This document shows positions 1 to 9,593 of a DNA stretch of 64,000 bases, piece after piece. Source of the stretch: Ilyonectria destructans (taxonomy: Eukaryota; Ascomycota; Sordariomycetes; Hypocreales; Nectriaceae). The stretch lies in the NCBI GenBank assembly GCA_020740775.1, contig JAHEWK010000015.1, forward strand, positions 124,001 to 188,000, read 5' to 3'. The first letter of the stretch is position 1. Each line of letters starts with the position of its first letter. The translations under genes and the position numbers were made by a program. A model generated the notes under the pieces. That model was not told the DNA's origin. It did not search any database and worked only from the letters and a program-made list of their open reading frames with translations.

Positions 1-1
1 T

Positions 2-1336
2 TCCAAATTGATAAAACAGATGATGGAGGTGTCACATGCTTGTATTGACATCTGCCGTGACTGCGACGCAATGGATGACCTGTTTGTCTGGCTTTCACAT
101 GAGCACGCCAGATTTGTTCGTGCGGTGAAAGGCGAAGGGAGCCATGATGCATACCGTGCAGGCGGGGAGGCCAACGACGCGCTCGTCACAATGGGACTGC
201 ACCAAAGTACTTCCTCTCACGATGGGATTCCATTTTTTCTCTCCGAATTGCGCAAAAGGCTTGTTGTTGGAGTCTATGCCATGGAAATAAGTACGGCTGT
301 GTTTCTCGGCAGGCCAGCACGGCTGTCTCATCTCTACTGCAATATCAGCCCTCCACTAGATTTAAGAGACGACCAAATCACTCTGGAGGGTATTGAGCTC
401 GAAGCTGCCCTGGAGAACCTGGACTTAGATGGGTTTAACAAAGGCAAGCATTTTTACCGTACAACATGGCTCCGAGTCTGGCTACCTTTCGAACAGCTTC
501 GGGAAGAAATCCTTAACCTAGCTCTCGGTAGACAAGAACTAGAGGATGTCTTACGTCTGTCCCAATCCATTCAGCAGAGGAGTAGTGAGAAATGGGCCAT
601 GCTTCCGCCTTTTATACGCCAGACACCTGCTGAGGTAGCCGAAGTTGGCATGCTCAGACCGGTTGAAGTGTTATACCGAACTGTCTTTCGACAGGACTGG
701 CTTTCCAGCGAGTTACTACTTCAGCGAGTGTTGATTCGAAAAACCGGTTCCAGCTCCGAGAAACTCATTTCCACCGCCCAGGCAATCTTAAAAGACATCC
801 TACTCATTACCCAGCGTTACGATATTGCACCTATGCTACAGACGGATTTTGCATTCCTGCTCCTCATTCACGGCATGCGCAGCGGTGCTACCCTTGCCGT
901 TGAGCTATTAAAGCAAGAGAAAATGGGGCCTTGTTTGGAGAACATGCTACTACCACGAAGTCGTACTATTCAGGACCTATCTATTTTTGCCGCGAGACTA
1001 GGTGCTGTTGATCCCTCCAGCGGAGCATTCAGTATGTGTGATCATGGTCGAAAGGCCATCACCTCCATATTGGACCAGATTCTGAGTCCAGAGAGTGTAT
1101 GGGATCGAAATCGTCTGCACCCGTGCCAACAGCCGCCTCTTCTCTCTCCTCTGAGGAGGGATCCCGACCTACCAACAACACAGACTCTTCAAGATTCTAG
1201 GTTGTTAGATCTGGAGTTATTACCTACGGGCGAGATGGATCAAAGACTGGAATTTGACGAGTTGATTACCCTAGGCCACGATTACGACTTTATGAAATGG
1301 CTTGAAAATGCAGAGTGGGGACCGTCTGACTCTTAG
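2..1336 (+). CDS. Fungal transcription factor, C-terminal part (5' end outside window)
   Basis: The frame is open from the window edge, so the N-terminus and any Zn2Cys6 DNA-binding domain lie upstream. About 444 residues are visible. The text around the phrase VFLGRPARLSHLYCNISPPL followed by acidic DLRDDQ is the classic middle homology region (fungal_trans domain) of Zn2Cys6 regulators, where a short GRP-x-x-L-S motif precedes a conserved Cys and a PLDL block. The remainder is helical and leucine-rich, and the C-terminus is acidic with aromatic residues (FDELITLGHDYDFMKWLE), typical of an activation tail. The gene lies in tandem about 580 bp upstream of a beta-lactamase-fold hydrolase whose promoter is rich in CGG/CCG triplets, so it is a candidate local regulator (inference). 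No intron is needed in the visible part. Confidence 0.8.
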   Translation, partial: SKLIKQMMEVSHACIDICRDCDAMDDLFVWLSHEHARFVRAVKGEGSHDAYRAGGEANDALVTMGLHQSTSSHDGIPFFLSELRKRLVVGVYAMEISTAVFLGRPARLSHLYCNISPPLDLRDDQITLEGIELEAALENLDLDGFNKGKHFYRTTWLRVWLPFEQLREEILNLALGRQELEDVLRLSQSIQQRSSEKWAMLPPFIRQTPAEVAEVGMLRPVEVLYRTVFRQDWLSSELLLQRVLIRKTGSSSEKLISTAQAILKDILLITQRYDIAPMLQTDFAFLLLIHGMRSGATLAVELLKQEKMGPCLENMLLPRSRTIQDLSIFAARLGAVDPSSGAFSMCDHGRKAITSILDQILSPESVWDRNRLHPCQQPPLLSPLRRDPDLPTTQTLQDSRLLDLELLPTGEMDQRLEFDELITLGHDYDFMKWLENAEWGPSDS

Positions 1337-1917
1337 GATCACATTTAATTAAGACTATTGATATATGTATACACATATATATGCCTGAGTCATGAAGGTC
1401 ATTGTAACAATGCACTTAATGTCGCAATTTAGAAGATGTTTCATATTACCAATTCTTGGTACTTGTTCCCCCCAACAATTCTTTCGTTGTTTATTACATT
1501 AAATTTAAAAATAAAATAGGCATTTAGTTGTAAGTTGTACTGTTACCACAAACGGGCTGGGTACATTCATTTGGCTGAACATTGGATTTCTACATTTGTC
1601 GGATAGTAATCCTCTCAATTCCGAACTCGGCAACCACGCACAAGAAGAGGCGCGTCAATTTGAGCCCGCGCCACGTGGAAACAATTCCAGCTGAACATTT
1701 AAGGGATTTCAAAAAGATCTTATCAGCGGAAGCAAACAATGTATGTCATCGGAGCTCGGGATGTTACTGAGTTCGGAGTTCGGAGTAAGATGTTGCATCG
1801 GAATAGTTTCCATTCCGAGCTGCTCATATATAGGAACTAGACTCGACTCGACAGGGACAGATATTTTCAAAGGCCACAGTAATCTCAGCTCTAAGAGCGT
1901 TCGCATACTATTACATT
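1337..1917. other. Intergenic region / promoter of the beta-lactamase-like gene
   Basis: No gene is seen. The first half is AT-rich (3' flank of the transcription factor). The second half holds several CGG/CCG triplets (around 1621-1630, 1749-1760 and 1772-1782), a CACGTG at 1672-1677, a perfect inverted repeat at 1799-1817 and a TATATA box at 1827-1832, about 90 bp before the ATG of the downstream gene. Confidence 0.6.
1799..1817. promoter_or_regulatory. CGGAAT-N7-ATTCCG inverted repeat, candidate Zn2Cys6 binding site
   Basis: A perfect inverted repeat, CGGAAT then seven bases then ATTCCG, extended to 7-bp arms by flanking T and A. It lies 10 bp upstream of a TATATA box and about 100 bp upstream of the hydrolase start codon. 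Inverted CGG triplets at fixed spacing are the usual recognition elements of dimeric Zn2Cys6 regulators, and a gene of that class ends 460 bp upstream. Binding is inferred. Confidence 0.45.
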
Positions 1918-3273
1918 ATGGCATCAATTCCGACATCCCAGCAATTGGGCGAGTGGCTTGCTGAACACAGGAGCGAGCTAGCAGGTGCTGCCCTTGCTGT
2001 CATTTCCAAAGACGGCAACATCGAGAAAGCCACCATCGGTCATCCCAATGTTGAGAAAGCGGAGGAAGTGGATTCTACTACACCATTCATGCTCGGCTCC
2101 ATTTGCAAAATCCTTACAGCGACACTGGTCTACCAACTCGTTCAACAGGGCAAGATTTCGCTGGACGATTCCATCGTCAACTGGTTGCCAGAGACGACGC
2201 AATTATACTCCAACTCGAGGTACAACGCCTCTATTCGCCAACTCTTGGGCCATTCAGCCGGCTTGGTTGACATTTTTGAGCCGGTTGAGGACTTGGACGA
2301 CGTTGTCGCTAAGCTGGCCAATCATGGGCTCCTCGCCGAGCCTGGAGATATTGTCTCCTACAGCAACGCTAGTTACATGCTGCTCGGAGCCCTGCTTGAA
2401 AGAATCACCGGATCTACCTGGGGGGAATTGGTGCAGTCTCGTATTCTCGATTTGATTCAACCTCCTCTGGCCGGTGTTGTGTTGGATATCGGGAAACGGA
2501 GCTCCGAGGTGAGCAACCTCCGGGGCCCATTTAATCCCGAAGACCCACCTGTCGCCGAAGACTATGTTCCGGGCTCGGACGGTACATTCACTCGGCAGAT
2601 GATGTGGCCGCGCTGGTCTGGCCTTTTTGCAGCTGCAGGAACCCTCACCGCGGCCTCCATTGCCGACTCAGCCACGCTCCTCGGATCACTGCTTTGGGGC
2701 GACCTCCTTGCACCAACTAGCCGCAGCGACATGCAGACGGTGCAGTATCGGCTGCCAGGTCCCAGTCTTTGGTGTGAAGGTTGGGGTCTTGGCTGGAGCG
2801 TCATTGATTCCAGTACAGGGCTTGTAGGCCATATGGGTGGGTCGTCTACGTTTATGCTAGGCAGTGTCGAGATGGGCAAGGCGGCTGTCTTTCTTTCCAA
2901 CACTGCTAACGGTGCTCTGATCGGTCGGGACCTCGCGCTCAGGGCTCTAGGACTAAACGAAACCCGCATCCCGCCGATTGTTTCAGCATCGAACGCAGAG
3001 GCTATTCCAGTAGCCCGGTTCCACGGGAGATATGGAACTGCGGCCTTCTTCGTCGAGGTCTCAGCGTCCGTTGATGAGCCTGGTAAGGTACTGGCCAAAG
3101 CTAGCCTTGATGAAGGGGACCCGATAATCCTCGAGAAGCTATTGGATTCTACGTTTACCGGCAAGTTAATGTCGTTCCCGACCGAGTTCACTTTCGTACC
3201 TGGCCCTGATGGGACCGACGTCAAGTATTTGCACGTTGGCTTCCGAGCTCTGACCAGGATCACGGAGAACTAG
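1918..3273 (+). CDS. Beta-lactamase-fold serine hydrolase (class C / esterase type)
   Basis: 451 residues, uninterrupted. The three family signatures are in order: SxxK as SICK (Ser61 nucleophile, Lys64), YxN as YSN (Tyr148-Asn150) and the third box as HMG (His305-Gly307) in place of KTG. This HxG variant is typical of the EstB/LACTB-like esterase and peptidase branch rather than of true antibiotic beta-lactamases. The C-terminal 120 residues form a separate beta-rich tail common in fungal members. No signal peptide is apparent, so the product is probably cytosolic. Fungal relatives often sit in secondary-metabolite clusters, acting as thioesterase-like or lactone hydrolases. Here only a transcription factor fragment and a dead NLR gene flank it, so the substrate cannot be inferred. 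Confidence 0.9.
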   Translation: MASIPTSQQLGEWLAEHRSELAGAALAVISKDGNIEKATIGHPNVEKAEEVDSTTPFMLGSICKILTATLVYQLVQQGKISLDDSIVNWLPETTQLYSNSRYNASIRQLLGHSAGLVDIFEPVEDLDDVVAKLANHGLLAEPGDIVSYSNASYMLLGALLERITGSTWGELVQSRILDLIQPPLAGVVLDIGKRSSEVSNLRGPFNPEDPPVAEDYVPGSDGTFTRQMMWPRWSGLFAAAGTLTAASIADSATLLGSLLWGDLLAPTSRSDMQTVQYRLPGPSLWCEGWGLGWSVIDSSTGLVGHMGGSSTFMLGSVEMGKAAVFLSNTANGALIGRDLALRALGLNETRIPPIVSASNAEAIPVARFHGRYGTAAFFVEVSASVDEPGKVLAKASLDEGDPIILEKLLDSTFTGKLMSFPTEFTFVPGPDGTDVKYLHVGFRALTRITEN

Positions 3274-3833
3274 ACGGTGGTAGTCGTGCCCTGAGCAGAG
3301 ATTGGAGACTACTTAGCTGGGAGGGATGTGTGGGGATCATTGAGATGATTTGTTCTATTATTACCTTATTCTTCGTCGTATCTGGGCATCTTGTACAGCT
3401 GTAGGAATACAGGCAAAGTTGGTGCAAATTACTATGCAGCCCGCAGCCTTGCTTCTTCACTGCAAGGTCTGCTAGTTCCTGTTGGATGATACTGTTTGGT
3501 GAATAGCCAGCCCAATTCGGGTTGATTGGTCCTCGGCCGAATTTAATTGTGATACATTTCCTCACCCAATCCCGGCCCCTCGAGGGGAGTTCGAAGAAAG
3601 CGCCGTAGCCCGTCCACGCAATGCCAGACAATGCATTCTGGTTGGCAAGGCTCTCACATCTAGGAGTCTCATCAATTGGACAGAGCCCCGCCTTGGATAC
3701 TGTAGACCTGACGTGAATGGCCCCCAGCTGAAGTTGGTGGCGGACCTACATACGCCAACAAACAGGCTCCAGAGTCCAGATCTTCCTCCGAACGCTCACA
3801 AGTCTCGCAATATACAAACCTATCACCCGGGAA
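3274..3833. other. Intergenic region
   Basis: Contains the 3' flank of the hydrolase and the upstream region of the NLR pseudogene. No open frame here resembles a protein family I recognise, and I see no repeat or RNA gene. Confidence 0.5.
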
Positions 3834-5698
3834 ATGAATCTAGTACCTTTGTCGCCTTCTCAAAGGCTCGCCCTAACTCACAAGTCATCCGACGCGGGCA
3901 GCCAATCCGCTGCCGTCAAAGACCTCGAGAGCACCGTCGCGCAGTTTCAGGCCATCCTCACCGACGACGACCGCTTTCGTCTGCAGGGCCTGAAAACCTC
4001 ATCCCACGATGCCCAGTCAGTCATAATATTCACGGCCGAGTTGGACGGCCTGGATACGAATCGTCGGGGCAAGAGTATCGCAACAAGGCTGTCGTCGTTT
4101 CTGCAGATGATTGAGCAGTACACCAAGGTGGTGGATGCATATATATCGTCGAATCCCAATATAGCGGCTTTAATATGGGCGTCAGTCAGGTTGGCATTTC
4201 TGGTAAGTAATTTGGCTAATAACTCTTCAATATGAAGCAGCACTGATGTGATAAAATTGACCATTGTAGTTGCTCGCTAACTTTTCGTCTTACTTCGAGT
4301 CCTCCGTTCAACTTCTCCATGGGTTTGGAGCCTTAAGCAACCGGTATTCTGAGTATCAAGCACTCTTCACAAGTTCAAGTCGCCTAAAAGATGCCGGCAG
4401 CAAATTTCACTCAGCTGTCGTCGCTTGTTGCGAACACATTGTCGTTGCAATCCGCCGTCCATGAATGTTTACAAGGCCCAGATTGCTCCATGCGCCCCGA
4501 CTGACATTCTCCGAAAGACCCATGCCTGGAAGGCACTCACCCAATTCTTTCAGTCGGAGATGCGGCCATTCACAGACGAAATTCGAGCTAGGGGTGAAGA
4601 TGTAAAAGAAGAGTTTGGTTTTGCCAAGGCACAGTCCGACTCGACCGAGCAAAGCCTACAGGCGGCGGAGCGAGAAGAAGCTGTCAACGGCCGTAAGCAA
4701 ATATCTTCATGGTTCTCCGAGTCTAAACAGAATCTTCAGACTCTTGGGTACGAGGGGAGGAACCAAGCAGCAGGTAGGAGCCCAACCATGTCAAGTCCGC
4801 GCGTAGCGGGCTCTGACCTAAAATTTAGATCAAAAGCGACATAGACTCTTCGAAGATCTGTCATCGTACAACTGTACCGCGGCGCTCAACAATGCCTAGA
4901 ACAAGCGTCACCGTGGCACGGCGAGATGGATATTCGAGACCGTCGGGTTTCAACAGTGGTATAGCAGCAAACATCCCGCTGTATTACACATCACCGGAAA
5001 AAGTTAAATCCTTAAATCGTTTCATTGACGACACAACACTACTGGGGTCCCTTGCCATTACCATTCTCTATGCTTCCCTCTATAGCAATGATGGTCTCAC
5101 CTGTCGAGCAATGCTGCTCTTTGGCGAGAGGGGAGAGGATCAAAGACTTCTCTCCGCAATGCTTCATTATATGGCCATGGAAATAAAACACGATGGGTAC
5201 CTTAACGGATGCATACCGAGAGTGCAGAAGCGTTTGAATCATCAGACACTGGTGGCGTATATGGCGAAGTGCATAGCGGATGGTGCGAGATATTGGCTGC
5301 CCTTTGAAGATGACTATAATCACGAGTATGATTGTTCAGAAATCCAAAAGGGGCTTGGTATTCATGCAGAGGTCTGCGAGATCTTGAATACAAGCCACAA
5401 TATCCTGCCGCACAATGTACTGAGAGTATTTGCCGACATCTCCACCCGGCGAACAAACAGCATTGCATTCTTAGAGACTTGCTCATCCTGCAATGCTGAT
5501 CCACGACTTATATCATGGGCGAGGACGCCTTTTGGGAAGAAAAGCGTCCTCGACCTCGCCGCAGAAAGTGATGGTTTTGCGCTGACCCGGTCATTCTTCC
5601 GGTGGTTGGATGACACAATGGAGAAAGACATAACAGAAGCGACAGAATCGTATACGCATTTGACATCATGTCGGCAGTCTATTTTGTATCGCAAATAG
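3834..5698 (+). pseudogene. Decayed STAND/NLR gene (helical N-domain, broken NACHT P-loop, ankyrin-like tail)
   Basis: Reading across frames gives a recognisable fungal NLR. The N-terminal helical domain (from the ATG at 3834) continues over an intact intron (4203-4269) into LLANFSSYFESSVQLL. A frameshift near 4456-4464 follows, then the conserved SEMRPFTDEI and EDVKEE stretch, a second intact intron (4774-4828) and RHRGTARWIFET just before the nucleotide-binding site. That segment has an in-frame TAG (4897-4899) and a TAA (5005-5007). At the Walker A site only HITGK and then, in another frame, KSLNRFI remain; the Gly-rich P-loop is lost. The last 230 codons are open, with ankyrin-like phrases (GIHAEVCEIL, KKSVLDLAAESDG). 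The splice sites are still good, so decay looks recent. It cannot encode a working NTPase. Confidence 0.8.
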
Positions 5699-6530
5699 CC
5701 TCGGGCTCTTCTCGGCTTTGCTATGAATGATTTAGCGGATTATGGGCATTGCGAAACTCATATTGCATTATATTCCTGTAGTTGGAAGAAGTTTTTCAGA
5801 ATTGGAAGTTGGTCTCTCAACTTGATGAGAGATGGAGATGCAAGTCCCTCTCAGATTCTATAGCTCAAGATACGGTTATTATCCAGGCACTAGTATTTCC
5901 TTTCCTAAAATGCTACATCGGGCGTCTTATTAATAATCATCTTTAGGATTGAGGCATGCGCTCATGTGCGCAAATAGTAAATGCTCAATTAAATAGTTGA
6001 TGTGATGTATTATTAACGGGGCTGTGTTGGTGAACTGGGACGTCCGTTTTCCATCCGTTACGGAGGCTGAGCTCCGTTTCGATCTTGGGGGTTGCACAAT
6101 TCTCTACACAAATGTTTGGGGGTGGTCAATGCTTGGCGGGCAGAGGTACCTCCCCATGCGTGAGTCGATACCAGGGGCCCGCCAGGGCCATGCGCTGTAG
6201 CACCTAAAACTTTAGGGACTAGGGATGCTGGAGGAGGCTCTACCATGTACCGTCAGCGGAGTGCCGCGGGCTGACCTCAGTGTGGCCGGTAGGTGCGTTT
6301 GGCCTCAGTCTCACAGAACTCCACTGCTCCTCGCTCCCCCAGCCTTTCATCATCGACCATCGTGTCGACCCTCTCCCTCTTGGCGCATTCTTGCACCTTC
6401 AAGACCGGTGCTCCGTTCCCAATCGAGCATTTCATTGCTCGTGGAGTCTCTTCCACTCATGCTCCAATCCACAACATAATTCTCGCTCGAACATACTATT
6501 CTCTGCTTCCTAAACTCCCCACGCGACAAG
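5699..6530. other. Intergenic region; promoter of the NCBP3-like gene
   Basis: AT-rich to about 6020, then GC-richer. The last 200 bp, rich in pyrimidines and CATTCC/CTCGC words, look like the promoter and leader of the next gene. No supported gene or repeat. Confidence 0.5.
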
Positions 6531-7845
6531 ATGGATTTGGATATCGAGATGGACGATGCCGTCGATACGACGCTCGACGCACCCATCGCCGACTCTGGCC
6601 ACAATGACATCCTTGTGAGTCTGCACAGAGGACATCCCTCGACTCCGGTATTAACTCCCTCCGTAGCAACCCGATGAGCCTGAGGAGCCTGGCGAGGTTG
6701 CCGACGACGATCCCCCGGCGGACGACTCCAAGACGATTGTCCCCAACAAGGTTCACATTCACGGCGTGGATTCCTTACACACGAATGACATCAAAGCATA
6801 CGTTAAAGCCCACTTCGGCGCAGTCGACCGAGTTGAATGGATCGACGACTCGTCCGCCAACCTCGTCTTCAGCTCCGACCACACGACCCGCGACGCTATT
6901 GTCGCACTGAGCGCCGTCCCCGTCGCAGATGCCACAGCCCTCGCAATCGGCGAGACGCTCCCCGCAAAGCCCGTCGACGACAGACCCGAAATTACCCTAC
7001 ACGTACGATTCGCCCTGGCGAGCGACAAGAAACAGGCCGGCGCCGCCACGCGCAGTCGCTACTACCTCCTCCACCCCGAACACGACCCTGAAGAGCGACG
7101 ACGCCGGAATCAGGACAATCGCTCCAGGTACCGAGAACGGGATGGTGACTATCGCAGAGATGGCAGAGATGGCAGAGACAGCGATTACCGCAGGGGCAGT
7201 GGGCGGCGGAGACGAGATTCCGAGGAAGGTATCGAGACGTTCGAGGCAAGCATGTACGATGACGCACCACGAGCGTCCAGAGACCGGCGGCATTCGGATT
7301 CGGACGACCGCCCAAGATCATACGCCAGGGAGAATCAGGGCAAGGAGCTGTTCGCTACGCGGCGAACGGCGCGCGATCGGTCGGCTTCGCCAATGCGCGA
7401 CGGCGACGGCGACGATGTGATGGGCGAGCGGGCCAGCTCTTCCGGTAACAGAGCCAGGGCCCGCACCCTGAAGGACCGAATCTCAGCAGACAACAGCGCG
7501 AAGGAACTATTCCCAACCAAGGAACTCTTCCCAGTTAGGGGCTCCGGCAGTCGTGGCAGCAGCCGGCTGGATCAGCTGGAGCGCGCCATCGGATCAGCGC
7601 ACCTTAGGGAGGAAGACCGGCCCAAGATCGTTGCGGTACCCGATGCGCCTGCAGGTGGAGCTTTCAACATTCGGGGCATTGCAAACCAGCGCGGCGATGG
7701 GGAAGGCTTCTCGATCAAGGGCGCCGCGGGTGCGAGCGCAAAAGAGCTGTTCCCGGACCGGTTTGGTGGTGGTAATGCGGGCAAAGAACTCTTTGATGGC
7801 GGCAGAACGAAGCGGCGGCAGAGGGCCGAGGACCTCTTCTCGTAG
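6531..7845 (+). CDS. NCBP3-like nuclear cap-binding protein with KELF repeats
   Basis: Two exons, 6531-6614 and 6667-7845, with a phase-0 intron of 52 nt, give 420 residues. The N-terminus is acidic. Residues about 50-150 form an RRM-like fold with EWIDDSSANLVF, followed by RSRYYLLHPEHDPEERRRR; this arrangement is characteristic of the NCBP3 (C17orf85) family, which binds capped RNA and links it to export. The middle is an RD/RS-rich stretch (about 170-250). The C-terminal third carries a repeated short motif, KELF, at about residues 254, 307, 313, 387 and 401, plus a final EDLF at the terminus. Intervening sequence is Gly/Arg-rich and probably disordered. The start codon was chosen because exon 1 is in frame and the splice signals are good. 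Confidence 0.82.
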
Positions 7846-8101
7846 GCAAGGGAGAGAATCGTCGGGCGACAACAAAATGCACACAGGCACGGTCACGCTT
7901 ATCGTTATGGCCATGGATGATGGGATGGAGTGAGTAGGTGCCTCGAGGATAGATAACTATACGATACCACGGCACAACAAAAACAATCAAACAGCGATAC
8001 TCTGGGCAATACTCAGCATCCCGCCTCTTCCCCTCTCTAGTGACTGAATCAGCGAGCCTCCTCGGGCGACCAATTCATGCCTACCCGCCTGTCGAAATTT
8101 C
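7846..8101. other. Convergent 3' ends
   Basis: 256 bp between the plus-strand NCBP3-like gene and the minus-strand OXNAD1-like gene. Only 3' untranslated sequence is expected; no other feature seen. Confidence 0.5.
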
Positions 8102-9210
8102 CTACCACCACTTCTCTGTCATGACCTGTCCGGGTTCCAGCCCAACCCCCTCCACCGATGTTAAGATGCCAACCATCTCATCTGTCATGGTCGGAGGCCC
8201 GCAAACATAGACGACACATGAATCCCGCTCCTGGCCGACCGCTGCCTTGAGGTCCTCATGTCCGAAACGGCCCGCCTGGATCTCAAGTCCAACCCCGTTG
8301 AAATCGCCTCCCAAATCACGCAAGAGATCCGACCTCGGGGATGTGTCCGTTGTAAAGATCTGAAACCGTCCCTTGAGTTTCTTCTCTCCAAACAGTCTCG
8401 CAATCCGCCGTACGAAGAGGACCTCGGCCACACCACCCGCCGGAACCTTGCCGGCATACAGAAGCTGCACGTCGCCCTCGAAATCCCCCTCCGCAATGGA
8501 GCTCATCATGCTCATCAACGGGTTGATTCCCACGCCGCCCGCAACCAAGACGACCCGCCGAATCTCGGCGGCCGCTCTCCCGGCCGGGGGGAATACGAAG
8601 CTGCCTCCGACGCGCACGCTGAGGCTCGATCCAATGATCTCTTCCACCGGGCGCCAGAGCCACGCGGCTGGCGGATTATCCGGGGACTCTTGCACGGCGA
8701 GCTCGAAGTAGGGGCTCTCAGTGGTCGCTGCAGCCGAGGGCGGCGATGTGAGTGTGAAGCCCCCCGGTTTGGCGAGGCCGGGGACGTATGTGTCGAGCCA
8801 TTGGCCGGGGGAGAACTAAACCATGATATTCTGTGTAAGAATTTATTCTCTTCAAATATCGCCGCATTCGTATAATTCTTCTGGAGGTTGGAGCAGTGCA
8901 CATACCGATACCGGGTGCTGAAGTGATAACCGGAATAGCCGCACGCGTTCATTGATCTGGTCCACGCGGCTCAATGTCACCGTGTGCAAGCCCTACCTGG
9001 TTAGTCTAAAGATCAAAGATGTGTATAAATTAGCGCCACTGCAGGTACCTCGTCTCTCGGCTCCTGGGCAGTTCTCTCCAGATGCCCGGTGTGAAGCGTT
9101 GTCATGGCTGCCGTATAGATGAGGCTTGTAGATGTCGTTGGTAAGTGGATTTCGGCTCTCCAGGTGATAGGACGGATGTGATTTGCAAGAATTCGTGCTC
9201 TTTGAATCAT
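8102..9210 (-). CDS. OXNAD1-like FAD/NAD-binding oxidoreductase, probably mitochondrial
   Basis: Three exons on the minus strand: 9210-9049, 8992-8912 and 8815-8102, with introns 9048-8993 and 8911-8816, both phase 0. They give about 318 residues. The flavin-binding half shows RLFRLSLQHP and FSPGQWLDTYVPG; the NAD-binding half shows VVLVAGGVGINPLMSM and a CGPPTM motif near the C-terminus, the standard ferredoxin-reductase-type signatures. The first in-frame ATG I favour (9210) adds an Arg-rich, acid-poor leader (MIQRARILANHIRPITWRA) that looks like a mitochondrial presequence. A second ATG at 9105 would give a 283-residue form without it, and a third lies further upstream at 9267. Human OXNAD1 is described as a mitochondrial family member; its substrate is not established. 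Confidence 0.85.
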
Positions 9211-9593
9211 CAAAACGGTGTGGTTATGAAGGTCGCTTTGGTTTGAATTGAGTTGTAGTTGAGTCAAAGTTAACAGGTGCGAAGTACTGGCCTATACATC
9301 ACATGTGGGGTTATCACATTGTCTAAATAAGTCAGCCAAGTGGTGTCAAATGCCGAGTTAGCAAGCCTCGATATCGATATAACCGAAACAGTACATGAAC
9401 ATGAACATGAACATAGTGGCGGCACTGAGAAATTGGGCGAGCCTCTTGCTCTGTAAACAAAGGACGTTTTGATCGTCATTTTGAACTAATTCTATCTTCT
9501 TCCATCCTCGGGTCTCACTCCTAACCCCATCCATCCCCCTCCGCATTACGTACGACAGCACCTCCACCAACGGCCTGTCTCCTCTCAGCCCGC
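9211..9593. other. Intergenic region between OXNAD1-like and AP-1 gamma genes
   Basis: Promoter of the OXNAD1-like gene and 3' flank of AP-1 gamma, both on the minus strand. A short GAACAT tandem tract lies at about 9395-9415. No gene is supported. Confidence 0.5.
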
